A DNA stretch of 19,790 nucleotides from JACCXJ01 sp052387115 (GCA_052387115.1 JBQTJM010000076.1:1-19790); one strand, 5' to 3'; shown: positions 1-7,293, counted from the first letter of the stretch. Notes: generated by a model from the letters alone, not told the origin. Numbers and translations: made by a program.

Positions 1-111
1 CGCGGGTTTGATGTGCTCGCGTCGAAAGACGTTTTCGAAGGCGCGCCGGATATAGGTGGTCCCCGCCCCGGACGACCCCGTGACCGCAACGATCGGATGT
101 TTTTTCGACAC
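1..111 (-). CDS. prk: Phosphoribulokinase, N-terminal part (cut by window edge)
   Basis: Phosphoribulokinase phosphorylates ribulose 5-phosphate to ribulose 1,5-bisphosphate, the substrate of RuBisCO in the Calvin cycle; it is a soluble cytoplasmic enzyme. Only the first 37 codons are present, read leftward from a GTG at 111-109 and open to base 1. The peptide begins SKKHPIVAVTGSSGAGTT, with the P-loop GSSGAGTT at residues 12-19, followed by RRAFENVFRREHIKPA, the usual start of proteobacterial phosphoribulokinases. A GGGGAGG-like ribosome binding site lies about nine bases upstream of the GTG. The gene is divergent from msbA. Uridine kinase shares the fold, but the GTT after the P-loop and the FRRE-IKPA stretch favour phosphoribulokinase. 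The rest of the enzyme cannot be assessed. Confidence 0.85.
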   Translation of the reverse strand, partial: MSKKHPIVAVTGSSGAGTTYIRRAFENVFRREHIKPA

Positions 112-139
112 CGGACCCGTCCTCCCCGTCTATGCGGCG

Positions 140-300
140 CACGGTCACAAATCGCCCTCCCTTGATCGCCTCACCCCCACCCTCTCCCGGAGGGGAGAGG
201 GAGAAAAGACCGTGGCCTCTCCCGGGGGGAGAGGGGATCTCCGGAGGGAGGGGGGTTCTCCGGAGGGAGAGGGCATCTAAGGAGGCGATTTATGACCGTG
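140..300. repeat. Palindrome-rich intergenic element with 20-bp inverted ends
   Basis: The left end (140-160, CACGGTCACAAATCGCCCTCC) reads as the near-perfect reverse complement of the right end (281-300, GGAGGCGATTTATGACCGTG), with one mismatch and one extra base. Inside are C-rich/G-rich palindromes: CCCTCTCCCGGAGGGGAGAGGG around 179-201 and CCTCTCCCGGGGGGAGAGG around 216-234. A second ATCGCCTC at 165-172 can also pair with the right end. The decamer GACCGTGGCC occurs at 208-217 and again at 294-303. The layout suggests a non-autonomous repeat element or a large composite hairpin between divergent prk and msbA. No protein is encoded in it. Confidence 0.6.
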
Positions 301-464
301 GCCAGTATATGCTGCGCCCCGGGCCATTGTATGTTGGCCCCGACATCCGGGCCATCGACGGGGAGCGACTATAATACCGGGGCCACCGGCGCTTCCTATA
401 TCCAAACTTCTCACCCCATCGCAACGATGCCGATACCGCGCCGCGCAACTGCCCACGGCCGCGC
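301..464. other. Spacer before msbA; weak promoter-like box only
   Basis: Together with the repeat element this makes a ~350-base gap between prk and msbA. It holds short GGGCC/GGCCC palindromes at about 320-353 and a perfect TATAAT at 370-375, which could be a -10 box for msbA. No convincing -35 hexamer lies 16-18 bases upstream, so promoter function is uncertain. No coding signal is seen. Confidence 0.3.
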
Positions 465-2225
465 ATGAGCGCGGATCTACCGCTTTCCGGCGCGGAGCTG
501 TATCGACGGCTGCTGCGCTATGTCCTCCCCTACCGCCGGACCTTCGCGATCGCGATCGCGAGCATGGTGGTCCTGGCCTCTACCGAACCTGCCCTCCCGG
601 CGCTCCTGCAGCCGTTACTCGACGGCACCTTCGTCGCGCGCGACGCCTCCGCCCGGCTCACCGTCCCGATGCTCATCGTCCTGTTGTTCGTGGTTCGCGG
701 CGCGGTCGCCTACGCGGGTGATGTGTCCGTCAATTGGGTGGCGCAAAAGGTAGTCATGGACCTGCGCGCCGAGATGTTCCGGCGCCTCGTGGCCCTGCCG
801 ACCCGTTTCTTCGACGATACCGGCTCGGGCGAGCTGATCTCGAAGATCACCTTCGATGTCGCCCAGGTCGCTCAGGCCGCCACCCGCGGCCTGACCGTGC
901 TGGTCAAGGACGCCTTGGCCGTCGTCGGGCTCATCGCCTATCTCCTGTACCTGAACTGGCGGCTCGCCATCACCATCCTGCTCATGGCCCCGCTCATCGG
1001 GCTCGCGGTGCGCCTCGCAGGCCGGCGCTTGCGGGTGATGAGCCAGAGGGTGCAGGAATCCATGGCCGCCGTCACCCAGATCGCACAGGAGACCATCGAA
1101 TGCCAGAAGACGGTCAAGGTGTTCGGCGGTCAGGACTACGAGCTGGGCCGCTTCCAGACCGCCATCAACCGCACCCGCCACTACTCCATGAAGGTCGTGA
1201 CGACCTCGGCGGCCAACGTCCCGATCGTCCAGATCCTGGTCGCCATCGTTCTCGCCATCGTCATCTATATGGCCGCCACGCAATCGGCGGCGGGCCACCT
1301 GAGCGTCGGGGAGTTCGTGAGCTTTTTCACCGGTATGACCCTGCTGCTGCCGCCCATCAAGCGCATCACGGGCATCAACGAGCACCTGCAGAGGGGACTG
1401 GCCGCCGCGCACAGCGTGTTCAAGTTGATCGACGAGGGGTTGGAGCCCGACCTCGGCGGCGTCGAGATCGGGCGCGCGCGCGGCGAGATCGCGTTTTCGG
1501 AGGTGGGCCTGCGCTATGAGCACCGCCAGGCCCACGCCCTCACCGCGGTTTCCGTCACCATCGAGGCCGGTGAGACGGTGGCGCTCGTGGGCGCCTCGGG
1601 CAGCGGCAAATCGAGCCTGGTCAATCTGATCCCGCGCTTTTATGTCCCCACGGAGGGCCGCATCCTGCTCGACGGGATCGACATCGCCGATCTCGGCCTG
1701 ACGAGCCTGCGCCGCAACATCGCCCTGGTGAGCCAGGACATCCTGCTGTTCAACGATTCGGTCCGCAACAACATTGCTTACGGTGCGCTGCGCGGCGTCG
1801 GGACCGCCGAGATCCTGCAGGCCGCCCAGGCGGCGCATGTCCTCGAGTTCGTCCGGGAGTTGCCCGACGGCCTCGAGACCCTGGTCGGCGAGAACGGTGT
1901 GCGTCTCTCCGGCGGGCAGCGCCAGCGACTCGCGATCGCCCGCGCCATTCTCAAGGACGCGCCCGTGTTGATATTGGATGAAGCGACCTCGTCGCTCGAC
2001 GCGGCCTCCGAGCGCCACATCCAGGAGGCCCTGGAGACCCTGCGCCGAGGACGCACCTGCCTCATCATCGCCCACCGCCTGTCCACGATCGAAATGGCCG
2101 ATCGCATCATCGTGCTCAAGGACGGGCGCATCGACGCGCTCGGCCGGCACGAGGATCTGATCCGCCAGCAGGGCGTCTATACGACCCTGTATCGGATCCA
2201 GTCCCGCGCGCGGGAGGTCGGCTGA
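465..2225 (+). CDS. msbA: Lipid A export ATP-binding/permease protein MsbA
   Basis: This is an ABC half-transporter that, as a homodimer, flips lipid A-core from the inner to the outer leaflet of the inner membrane, the first step in carrying LPS to the outer membrane. The 586 residues match the usual MsbA length. A six-helix exporter domain occupies roughly residues 20-310 and the nucleotide-binding domain the rest. The latter has Walker A GASGSGKSS (376-384), signature LSGGQRQR (from 481), Walker B VLILDEAT (D505, E506) and the switch histidine in IIAHRLST. The N-terminal PLLDGTF stretch is also MsbA-like. The ATG at 465 has no strong ribosome binding site. Its TGA is only three bases before the next gene, so it probably heads a run with the RimK genes. 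Other exporters of this subfamily share the layout, but MsbA is the best match. Confidence 0.88.
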   Translation: MSADLPLSGAELYRRLLRYVLPYRRTFAIAIASMVVLASTEPALPALLQPLLDGTFVARDASARLTVPMLIVLLFVVRGAVAYAGDVSVNWVAQKVVMDLRAEMFRRLVALPTRFFDDTGSGELISKITFDVAQVAQAATRGLTVLVKDALAVVGLIAYLLYLNWRLAITILLMAPLIGLAVRLAGRRLRVMSQRVQESMAAVTQIAQETIECQKTVKVFGGQDYELGRFQTAINRTRHYSMKVVTTSAANVPIVQILVAIVLAIVIYMAATQSAAGHLSVGEFVSFFTGMTLLLPPIKRITGINEHLQRGLAAAHSVFKLIDEGLEPDLGGVEIGRARGEIAFSEVGLRYEHRQAHALTAVSVTIEAGETVALVGASGSGKSSLVNLIPRFYVPTEGRILLDGIDIADLGLTSLRRNIALVSQDILLFNDSVRNNIAYGALRGVGTAEILQAAQAAHVLEFVRELPDGLETLVGENGVRLSGGQRQRLAIARAILKDAPVLILDEATSSLDAASERHIQEALETLRRGRTCLIIAHRLSTIEMADRIIVLKDGRIDALGRHEDLIRQQGVYTTLYRIQSRAREVG

Positions 2226-2228
2226 GGG

Positions 2229-2792
2229 TTGCGCAAATCCCGCTCATACCCCGCGCGTCCCGGACGGGAGCGCCCGTCGAACGGCGAGCCGGCGCCGTCC
2301 ACGTCCGTCGGATGGCGCGAGTGGCTGGCCCTGCCGGTGCTTCGCATCCCGGCCATCAAGGCCAAGATGGACACCGGCGCGCGCACCTCGGCGCTACACA
2401 CCTTCCGATTGGAGCGCTACGATGAGGGGGGACGGACCCAGGTCCGATTCTGGATACACCCCCTGCAAGGGCGCGGCGATATCGTCCTGCCGTGCGTCGC
2501 GGAGGTCATCGATCTCCGCACCGTGAGCGACTCGGGAGGTCACCGCGAGCGGCGCTATGTGATCCGCACCGCCCTCGCCTATCGGGGTCGGGAATGGCCC
2601 ATCGAATTGACACTGACCAATCGCGAGGACATGCTGTTCCGGCTCCTCGTCGGCCGCAGCGCCATGGTGCAGGGTGGGCTGATCGTAGACCCAGCCCGAT
2701 CCTACCTGGGGGGACGCTCGCTGGGTCATGCCTATAGAAGAAAGTTTCCCCATGGCAGCCCCGAGCATGAAGATCGCCATCCTGTCCCGTAA
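2229..2792 (+). CDS. RimK-associated retropepsin-like protease (ATP-dependent zinc protease family, PF05618)
   Basis: This belongs to the small family long annotated as a putative ATP-dependent zinc protease and now regarded as retropepsin-like, because its core motif is that of aspartic proteases. The motif is visible as KAKMDTGARTSALH near residues 45-58, followed by downstream family stretches IVLPC and LLVGRSAMVQGGLIVDP. These proteins are typically coded beside RimK ATP-grasp ligases and may trim what the ligase adds. The longest reading starts at TTG 2229, three bases after the msbA stop; a GGGAGG lies about ten bases upstream and no in-frame ATG precedes the catalytic motif. The 187-residue product overlaps the start of rimK by about 40 bases. 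Substrate and true cleavage activity are unknown. Confidence 0.8.
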   Translation: MRKSRSYPARPGRERPSNGEPAPSTSVGWREWLALPVLRIPAIKAKMDTGARTSALHTFRLERYDEGGRTQVRFWIHPLQGRGDIVLPCVAEVIDLRTVSDSGGHRERRYVIRTALAYRGREWPIELTLTNREDMLFRLLVGRSAMVQGGLIVDPARSYLGGRSLGHAYRRKFPHGSPEHEDRHPVP

Positions 2793-3672
2793 CCCCAAGC
2801 TGTACTCGACCAGGCGGCTGGTCGAAGCGTGCCGGACGCGCGGGCACGATACGCGGGTCTTCGACGTCCTGCGCTGCTATATGAACATCACCTCCCACCG
2901 CCCGAGCATCCATTACAAGGGCGAGCACCTCGGGGGATTCGACGCCGTGATCCCGCGCATCGGGGCCTCGGTCACCTCCTACGGTACGGCGGTCCTGCGC
3001 CAGTTCGAGATGATGGGCGTCTACCCCTTGAACGAATCGGTGGCCATCAGCCGGGCGCGCGACAAGCTGCGCGCGCTCCAGCTCCTGTCGCGCAAGGGCA
3101 TCGGCCTGCCCGTGACCGGTTTCGCCTACAAACCCGACGATATCGCCGATCTGATCGAGATGGTGGGCGGGACGCCGCTGGTCATCAAGCTCTTGGTGGG
3201 TACCCAGGGCATGGGGGTGGTGCTCGCCGAGACCCACAACGCCGCCAAGAGCGTGATCGAGTCCTTTCTCGGTCTCAAGGCCAGCGTGCTGGTGCAGGAA
3301 TTCGTCAAGGAAGCGGGGGGCAGCGATATCCGCTGCCTGATCGTCGGCGACAAGGTCGTGGCGGCCATCAAACGCCAGGCCAGGGCCGGCGAGTTCCGCG
3401 CCAACCTGCACCGTGGCGGAGAAGCGATTCTGGCCAAGATCACCCCCGAGGAGCGCTCCACCGCGGTGCGAGCGGCCCAGACCATGGGGCTCAACGTCGC
3501 CGGTGTGGACATCCTGCGTTCCAACCACGGGCCGCTGGTCCTCGAGGTCAACTCCTCGCCGGGGCTCGAAGGCATCGAGGGCGCCTCGGGCAAGGACATC
3601 GCCGGGATGATCGTCGAGTTCATCGAGAAATACGCCCGCACCGGACGCACCCGCACCCGCGGCAGCGGCTGA
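2752..3672 (+). CDS. rimK: RimK-type ATP-grasp alpha-L-glutamate ligase
   Basis: RimK is an ATP-grasp ligase that in E. coli adds glutamates to the C-terminus of ribosomal protein S6 and can make poly-alpha-glutamate. Here the protein reads MKIAILSRNPKLYSTRRL, then a central ATP-grasp region with PLVIKLLVGTQGMGV, VLVQEFVKEAGGSDIRC and VAAIKRQA. The C-terminal metal-binding strand is VLEVNSSPGLEGIE. Length (~300 residues) fits the family. Three in-frame ATGs exist, at 2728, 2752 and 2767. The last gives the canonical N-terminus, but 2752 has the better purine-rich leader (AGAAGAAAG), so I chose it. The gene overlaps the retropepsin upstream and shares a TGATG with the hydrolase downstream, implying co-translation. 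Whether the target is S6 or another acceptor cannot be read from sequence. Confidence 0.9.
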   Translation: MAAPSMKIAILSRNPKLYSTRRLVEACRTRGHDTRVFDVLRCYMNITSHRPSIHYKGEHLGGFDAVIPRIGASVTSYGTAVLRQFEMMGVYPLNESVAISRARDKLRALQLLSRKGIGLPVTGFAYKPDDIADLIEMVGGTPLVIKLLVGTQGMGVVLAETHNAAKSVIESFLGLKASVLVQEFVKEAGGSDIRCLIVGDKVVAAIKRQARAGEFRANLHRGGEAILAKITPEERSTAVRAAQTMGLNVAGVDILRSNHGPLVLEVNSSPGLEGIEGASGKDIAGMIVEFIEKYARTGRTRTRGSG

Positions 3673-4736
3673 TGGATCCCGTCCTGACGCAGGCCCCCAT
3701 CCACATCGGCGGCGTCGAGGTCGCGGCCGGGCAGCGCCGGCTCATCGATCTGCCGGTCCCCCACCTCTACACCCACGCCACCCTCACCATCCCGGTTCAG
3801 GTGCTGCACGGCCGCCGGCCGGGCCCCCGGCTGTTCGTGTGCGCGGCCATCCATGGTGACGAGATCAACGGCGTCGAGATCATCCGGCGGGTCCTGGGGG
3901 TCAAAGGGCTGGAGCGACTCCGGGGCACCTTGCTCGCGGTCCCGGTGGTCAACGTCTATGGGTTCATCAACCAGTCGCGTTATCTACCCGACCGCCGTGA
4001 CCTCAACCGCTGCTTTCCGGGCTCGGAGAGGGGGCCCCTGGCCGCGCGCCTCGCGCACGTTTTCTTCAGCGAGATCGCGGCGCTTTGCACCCATGGGATC
4101 GACCTGCACACGGGCGCCATCCACCGCGACAACCTGCCCCAGGTGCGCGCCTGCACCGACGACCCCGAGACCATGCGCATGGCACGCGCCTTCGATGCCC
4201 CGGTGCTCATCAACACCGCGCTCGTGGACGGCTCGATCCGCAAGGCCCTGGCGCGCCGCGGGATCCCGATCGTGGTCTACGAGGGCGGCGAGGCCCTGCG
4301 CTTCGGCGAGGTCGCGATCAAGGTCGGTATGCACGGCGTCCTGTCGGTGATGCGCTATCTCCGGATGCTGCCGCCTGGGCGTACCCGGCAGCGCCGCATC
4401 GAACCCCTCGAGGGCCGCGCGAGCGGCTGGGTACGGGCGCCCCAGAGCGGCATCCTGCGCACGCTCACCCTGCTCGGGGCCCGGGTAGAGGCGCATCAAT
4501 GCCTGGGCGTGGTGGCCGACCCCTTCGGGGAGCGTGAGGCCGAGGTCCACACCCCCACCACCGGTATCGTGATCGGGCGCATCAATCTACCGCTCGTCAA
4601 CGAGGGCGAGGCCCTGTTCCATATCGCGCGCCTCGAACCGGGAGCGGAGATCGGGGCCGAGGCCCTGACGACGCTCATCCCCGACCGCGACGAGGTGCGT
4701 GCCACGGACACCCCGACGGAGCCGGCGCTGGGGTAG
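3672..4736 (+). CDS. Succinylglutamate desuccinylase/aspartoacylase family zinc hydrolase (RimK-linked)
   Basis: This is a zinc carboxypeptidase-fold (M14-like) hydrolase of the AstE/aspartoacylase group, which cleave N-acyl-amino-acid amide bonds. The 354-residue protein shows zinc ligands in HGDE (H61, E64) and DLHTG (H146), the substrate-binding DLNRCFPG at 110-117, and a likely catalytic glutamate in VVYEGGE (E204). A C-terminal barrel-like segment (about 270-325, RAPQSGIL through TPTTGIVIGRINLPLVNEGEALFHI) is typical of the group. The ATG at 3672 overlaps the rimK stop (TGATG), so translation is probably coupled. The open frame continues far upstream on the rimK antiframe, but that part is not this gene. 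With the retropepsin and RimK it forms the known ligase-plus-peptidases grouping. The exact substrate is unknown. Confidence 0.85.
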   Translation: MDPVLTQAPIHIGGVEVAAGQRRLIDLPVPHLYTHATLTIPVQVLHGRRPGPRLFVCAAIHGDEINGVEIIRRVLGVKGLERLRGTLLAVPVVNVYGFINQSRYLPDRRDLNRCFPGSERGPLAARLAHVFFSEIAALCTHGIDLHTGAIHRDNLPQVRACTDDPETMRMARAFDAPVLINTALVDGSIRKALARRGIPIVVYEGGEALRFGEVAIKVGMHGVLSVMRYLRMLPPGRTRQRRIEPLEGRASGWVRAPQSGILRTLTLLGARVEAHQCLGVVADPFGEREAEVHTPTTGIVIGRINLPLVNEGEALFHIARLEPGAEIGAEALTTLIPDRDEVRATDTPTEPALG

Positions 4737-4780
4737 GGAGGCCGCGTCGACCACGCGGCGCCGACCTCGGACCTCCCTTT
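4736..4780 (+). terminator. Possible terminator after the RimK operon
   Basis: An inner stem GCCGCG (4741-4746)/CGCGGC (4754-4759) sits inside an outer GGGAGG (4736-4741)/CCTCCC (4772-4777), followed by TTT. The GC-rich stem directly after the stop fits a terminator, but the T-run is short. From here to about 4978 I see no gene or other structure. Confidence 0.4.
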
Positions 4781-4978
4781 GCCCGGGCGGTCCGGATGCC
4801 ACCGTCGTTTGTAGGGAATACACATACTGAGGATGTTGATGGGGATGGTGATTCCGGCCTCGTCCGCCTCGGGGGCACCTACGAGAGCGCAGCGCTCAAT
4901 TCGCGCCGCCCTCGCTCCACTACCGCGAGTGGATGCGCCTCACTCTTTCTTGATATGTCCATTTTGTTTTTTGTTCTC

Positions 4979-5006
4979 TTGACTTTCCGATCCTAGCGGG
5001 TAGTAT
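4979..5006 (+). promoter_or_regulatory. Sigma70-like promoter of the AbrB/RelE toxin-antitoxin pair
   Basis: TTGACT at 4979-4984 and TAGTAT at 5001-5006 are separated by 16 bases, a good sigma70-type match. They lie in an AT-rich patch of an otherwise GC-rich sequence, about 60 bases before the antitoxin ATG. Confidence 0.6.
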
Positions 5007-5010
5007 GCAA

Positions 5011-5023
5011 GTATAAGTTATAC
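5011..5023. promoter_or_regulatory. Palindromic operator candidate GTATAA-G-TTATAC
   Basis: This is a perfect 6-bp inverted repeat around one central base, just downstream of the -10 box, where a bound repressor would block transcription initiation. AbrB-fold antitoxins usually repress their own promoter, so this is the natural candidate site for the antitoxin coded 40 bases further on. Confidence 0.5.
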
Positions 5024-5063
5024 GGCTTAACTCTCGAATATGAGCCCTACCGGAGAACTTGCA

Positions 5064-5324
5064 ATGCCACTCATACGAGTCAAGCAGAAATTTCAAGTGA
5101 CCCTGCCGGTCGAGGTACGAGGCGCGCTTCACATTGAGGAAGGGGACCTATTAGAGGCGCTCGTTCAGGATGACAGCGTTGTCCTTACGCCGAAGGCCGT
5201 GGTGGACAAGAAAAGCCTCGACGCCTACCTTGACGAACGACTCGAAGAGCTTCATGCAGGGAAAACGGTCGGGCCCTTCACGAGCACGGAGGAGTATGAC
5301 GAGTATGTAAAGCGGACTTCGTGA
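5064..5324 (+). CDS. AbrB/SpoVT-type antitoxin
   Basis: This 86-residue antitoxin has an N-terminal AbrB swapped-hairpin DNA-binding domain (residues ~2-44, PLIRVKQKFQVTLPVEVRGAL then EEGDLLEALVQDDSVVLTPK) and a C-terminal tail (DERLEELHAGKTVGPFTSTEEYDEYVK) of the sort that wraps a RelE/ParE-type toxin. The ATG at 5064 is preferred over the one at 5040 because GGAGAA lies about seven bases upstream and the shorter product starts at the family's usual place. Its stop overlaps the toxin start as GTGA. It probably neutralises the toxin by direct contact and represses the operon through the palindrome at 5011-5023. Base composition is slightly more AT-rich than the flanking housekeeping genes, which suggests recent arrival. 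Confidence 0.8.
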   Translation: MPLIRVKQKFQVTLPVEVRGALHIEEGDLLEALVQDDSVVLTPKAVVDKKSLDAYLDERLEELHAGKTVGPFTSTEEYDEYVKRTS

Positions 5325-5566
5325 GAATTGACTTCCTCAAAAGCGCTGACAACGAATACCGATCACTTTCGCCCGAGCTCCAAAAACGCACAAAGAAGCA
5401 ACTTTCTCTTTTGGCCACCAATCTCCACCATCCCTCACTCCACGCAAAAAAGTACGATGAGCGCCGCGACATCTGGCAGAGGAGGATAAACAGAGACTAT
5501 CGGTTCTACTTCGTCATCGAGGGGGATACGTACTGCATCATCGGTATCACGAAGCACCCCAAGTAG
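5321..5566 (+). CDS. RelE/ParE-superfamily toxin
   Basis: This is an 81-residue RelE-fold toxin. The family contains ribosome-dependent mRNA interferases and gyrase poisons; which applies here is not clear. Visible family features are the N-terminal IDFLKSADNEYRSLSPELQKRTKKQL helical hairpin and the core RDIWQRRINRDYRFYFVIEGDTYCIIGITKH, close to the usual strand-turn pattern ending in a basic residue. Translation starts at GTG 5321, overlapping the antitoxin stop by four bases (GTGA), an arrangement that keeps toxin synthesis coupled to antitoxin. No strong terminator is seen after it. The sequence from 5567 to 5823 has no convincing gene. Confidence 0.8.
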   Translation: MRIDFLKSADNEYRSLSPELQKRTKKQLSLLATNLHHPSLHAKKYDERRDIWQRRINRDYRFYFVIEGDTYCIIGITKHPK

Positions 5567-5823
5567 TGGGTATCCCCTGTGCGCCTTGACGCCTTTCTGC
5601 ATTCATGGCCTTGTCTCTCTTCTTTTCGCCGCCCTTTTCTCATTCCCTAACATATTTTACCAAGAGTAAAGGGGTGGGGATAACTGGGGGCAAAAATGTG
5701 TCCTTCCGAGCGATCCCATTCGCCGTCAGTGTTCTGGGGGAGTATAGGACCTATAAAAATCATTGCGGCTCAAAGACCCCTTCCTTGGAAAGACCGCCTG
5801 ACCGGGTGGTCGAGGAGCGATCC

Positions 5824-7152
5824 ATGCAAAAACCGCTTTGTTTCATCCTGATGCCCTTCGGCACCAAGCCCGGCTCGGGTGGCGCCATGATCGACTTCGA
5901 CGCCGTCTGCAACGAGCTGGTTAAGCCCGCCATCGAGGCCGCGCGGCTCGTCCCGGTCCGCGCCGACGAGGAGCAGGCCGGCGGCATCATCCACAAGCCG
6001 ATGTTCGAGCGGCTCATCCTGTGCGAGTACGCGGTGGCGGATCTGACAACGGCGAACGCCAATGTCTTCTACGAGCTGGGCGTTCGTCACGCTGTGAAGC
6101 CGGCGACGACGATCTTGCTGTTCGCCGCCGACGGCACGCGGTTGCCGTTCGACGTCGCGCCGCTTCGCGCGGTGCCCTATCGGCTCGGCTCGGACGGCAA
6201 GCCGTCGGCTATCGAGGCGGACCGCGCCAAGCTGGCCGAGCTGCTCGAGGCAGCGAAAGCCGAGGCGGTAGACAGCCCCGTCTACCAACTCGTCGACGGC
6301 TTCCCGGACATCCAGCACATCAAGACCGATGTCTTCCGCGAGCGGGTCGAATACGCGGCCACGGTCAAGGAGCAGTTGCAGACGGCGCGCAGGCAAGGCG
6401 TCGACGCGATCCGCGCCATCGAGCAGATCCTTGGGCCGCTCGACCGTGCCGAGGCGGGTGTGCTCGTCGACCTGCTGTTATCGTATCGCGCCGTGAGCGC
6501 GTGGGCGGAAATGATCCGCATCGCGGGCGCGCTGCCGGAACCGCTGCGCCGAACGCCGCTTGTGCAGGAACAGCTTGCCTTCGCGCAGAACCGCGCCGGG
6601 CGCGGCGAAGAAGCCGAGCGTGTCCTGCTCGCCCTGCTCACCGCGCGCGGCCCGAGCAGCGAGACCCACGGCCTCCTCGGACGGGTGTACAAGGACCGCT
6701 GGGAGGCCGCGCTCAAGAAGGGCGACAAGGCCCTCGCACGCGGGCTTCTGGACAAGGCCATCGACGCCTACCTCAAGGGTTTCGAGGCCGACTGGCGCGA
6801 TGCCTATCCGGGCATCAACGCCGTCACCCTCATGAATCTGAAGACGCCGCCCGACCCCCGCGCCGAGCGGCTTCTTCCGGCCGTGCGCTACGCGGTCGAG
6901 CGCAAGATCGCGTCCGGCAAGCCCGACTACTGGGACCACGCGACGCGCGTCGAGCTTGCGGTGCTCGCGAAAGACGAGAACGCCGCCCTGGACGCCCTTG
7001 CGGCGGCGCTGCCGGTGATCCGCGAACGCTGGGAACCCGAGACGACCGCACGCAATCTGCGCCTGATCCACGAGGCGCGCGCGGCGCGTGGGGAAAGCGT
7101 CCCGTGGGCCAAGGAAATCGAGGACGAGCTGGAGCGGAAGGCGAAGGACTGA
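5824..7152 (+). CDS. TIR-like/deoxyribosyltransferase-like domain fused to TRAFs-binding (ASK1-like, DUF4071) domain
   Basis: This 442-residue soluble protein has two parts. Residues ~3-125 form a Rossmann-like domain of the TIR/nucleoside 2-deoxyribosyltransferase type: CFILMPFG (6-13), ADLTTANANVFYELGVRHA (72-90, with acidic D73 and E84 as possible active-site residues) and TTILLFAADG. Residues ~165-440 are helical repeats with the hallmark YPGINAVTLMNL (328-339) of the TRAFs-binding domain first known from animal MAP3K5/ASK1. Bacterial proteins of this design are thought to act in immune or stress signalling, with the first domain as a possible nucleotide- or NAD-processing effector; that role is inferred. 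The ATG at 5824 has GAGGAG six bases upstream. The frame is open back to 5605, but that leader looks non-coding. A TATAAA at 5752 may be a -10 box. A broken DUF4062-like fragment follows nine bases after the stop. Confidence 0.72.
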   Translation: MQKPLCFILMPFGTKPGSGGAMIDFDAVCNELVKPAIEAARLVPVRADEEQAGGIIHKPMFERLILCEYAVADLTTANANVFYELGVRHAVKPATTILLFAADGTRLPFDVAPLRAVPYRLGSDGKPSAIEADRAKLAELLEAAKAEAVDSPVYQLVDGFPDIQHIKTDVFRERVEYAATVKEQLQTARRQGVDAIRAIEQILGPLDRAEAGVLVDLLLSYRAVSAWAEMIRIAGALPEPLRRTPLVQEQLAFAQNRAGRGEEAERVLLALLTARGPSSETHGLLGRVYKDRWEAALKKGDKALARGLLDKAIDAYLKGFEADWRDAYPGINAVTLMNLKTPPDPRAERLLPAVRYAVERKIASGKPDYWDHATRVELAVLAKDENAALDALAAALPVIRERWEPETTARNLRLIHEARAARGESVPWAKEIEDELERKAKD

Positions 7153-7161
7153 CGCGAGCCG

Positions 7162-7293
7162 ATGGCGGACGCTCTGCAGAAGGGAACGCCTATACTCACC
7201 TTTCTCGCCGACCCGAGCACCGAAGCAGAGTGGCCCGAGCGCCTCCGAGACGAGAAGACGGGCGATGGGGACCGTGGCGCACGCCTTGCCCGA
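7162..7293 (+). pseudogene. Remnant resembling part of a DUF4062 domain
   Basis: A short stretch in one frame reads ALQKGTPILTFLADPSTEAEWPERLRDEK then GDRGARLAR. This resembles, from memory of the family, the second half of DUF4062 domains, where a strand of the form G-P-L-F-L is followed by a WP motif and a basic helix. The expected first half, with its own Rossmann strand, is absent, and after about residue 44 the frame loses any family character and becomes the antisense of the RTX gene. It lies nine bases after the TRAFs-binding gene in the same direction, so it is probably what is left of a partner gene. Calling it DUF4062 is tentative. Confidence 0.35.

Noticed and set aside
141..300. 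Possible CRISPR array because of repeated C/G-rich blocks
   Set aside because: The blocks are irregular palindromes without constant spacing or distinct spacers.
615..2150. Minus-strand open frame of 511 codons under msbA
   Set aside because: Its length comes from high GC content; the plus-strand frame carries all ABC transporter motifs.
2829..3671. Upstream extension of the AstE-like open frame through rimK
   Set aside because: rimK in the other frame is clearly coding; the hydrolase homology begins only after 3672.
5656..5670. TTTAC-CAAGA-GTAAA hairpin upstream of the TIR-like gene
   Set aside because: The stem is only 5 bp with no T-run and could occur by chance; too weak to list as an element.
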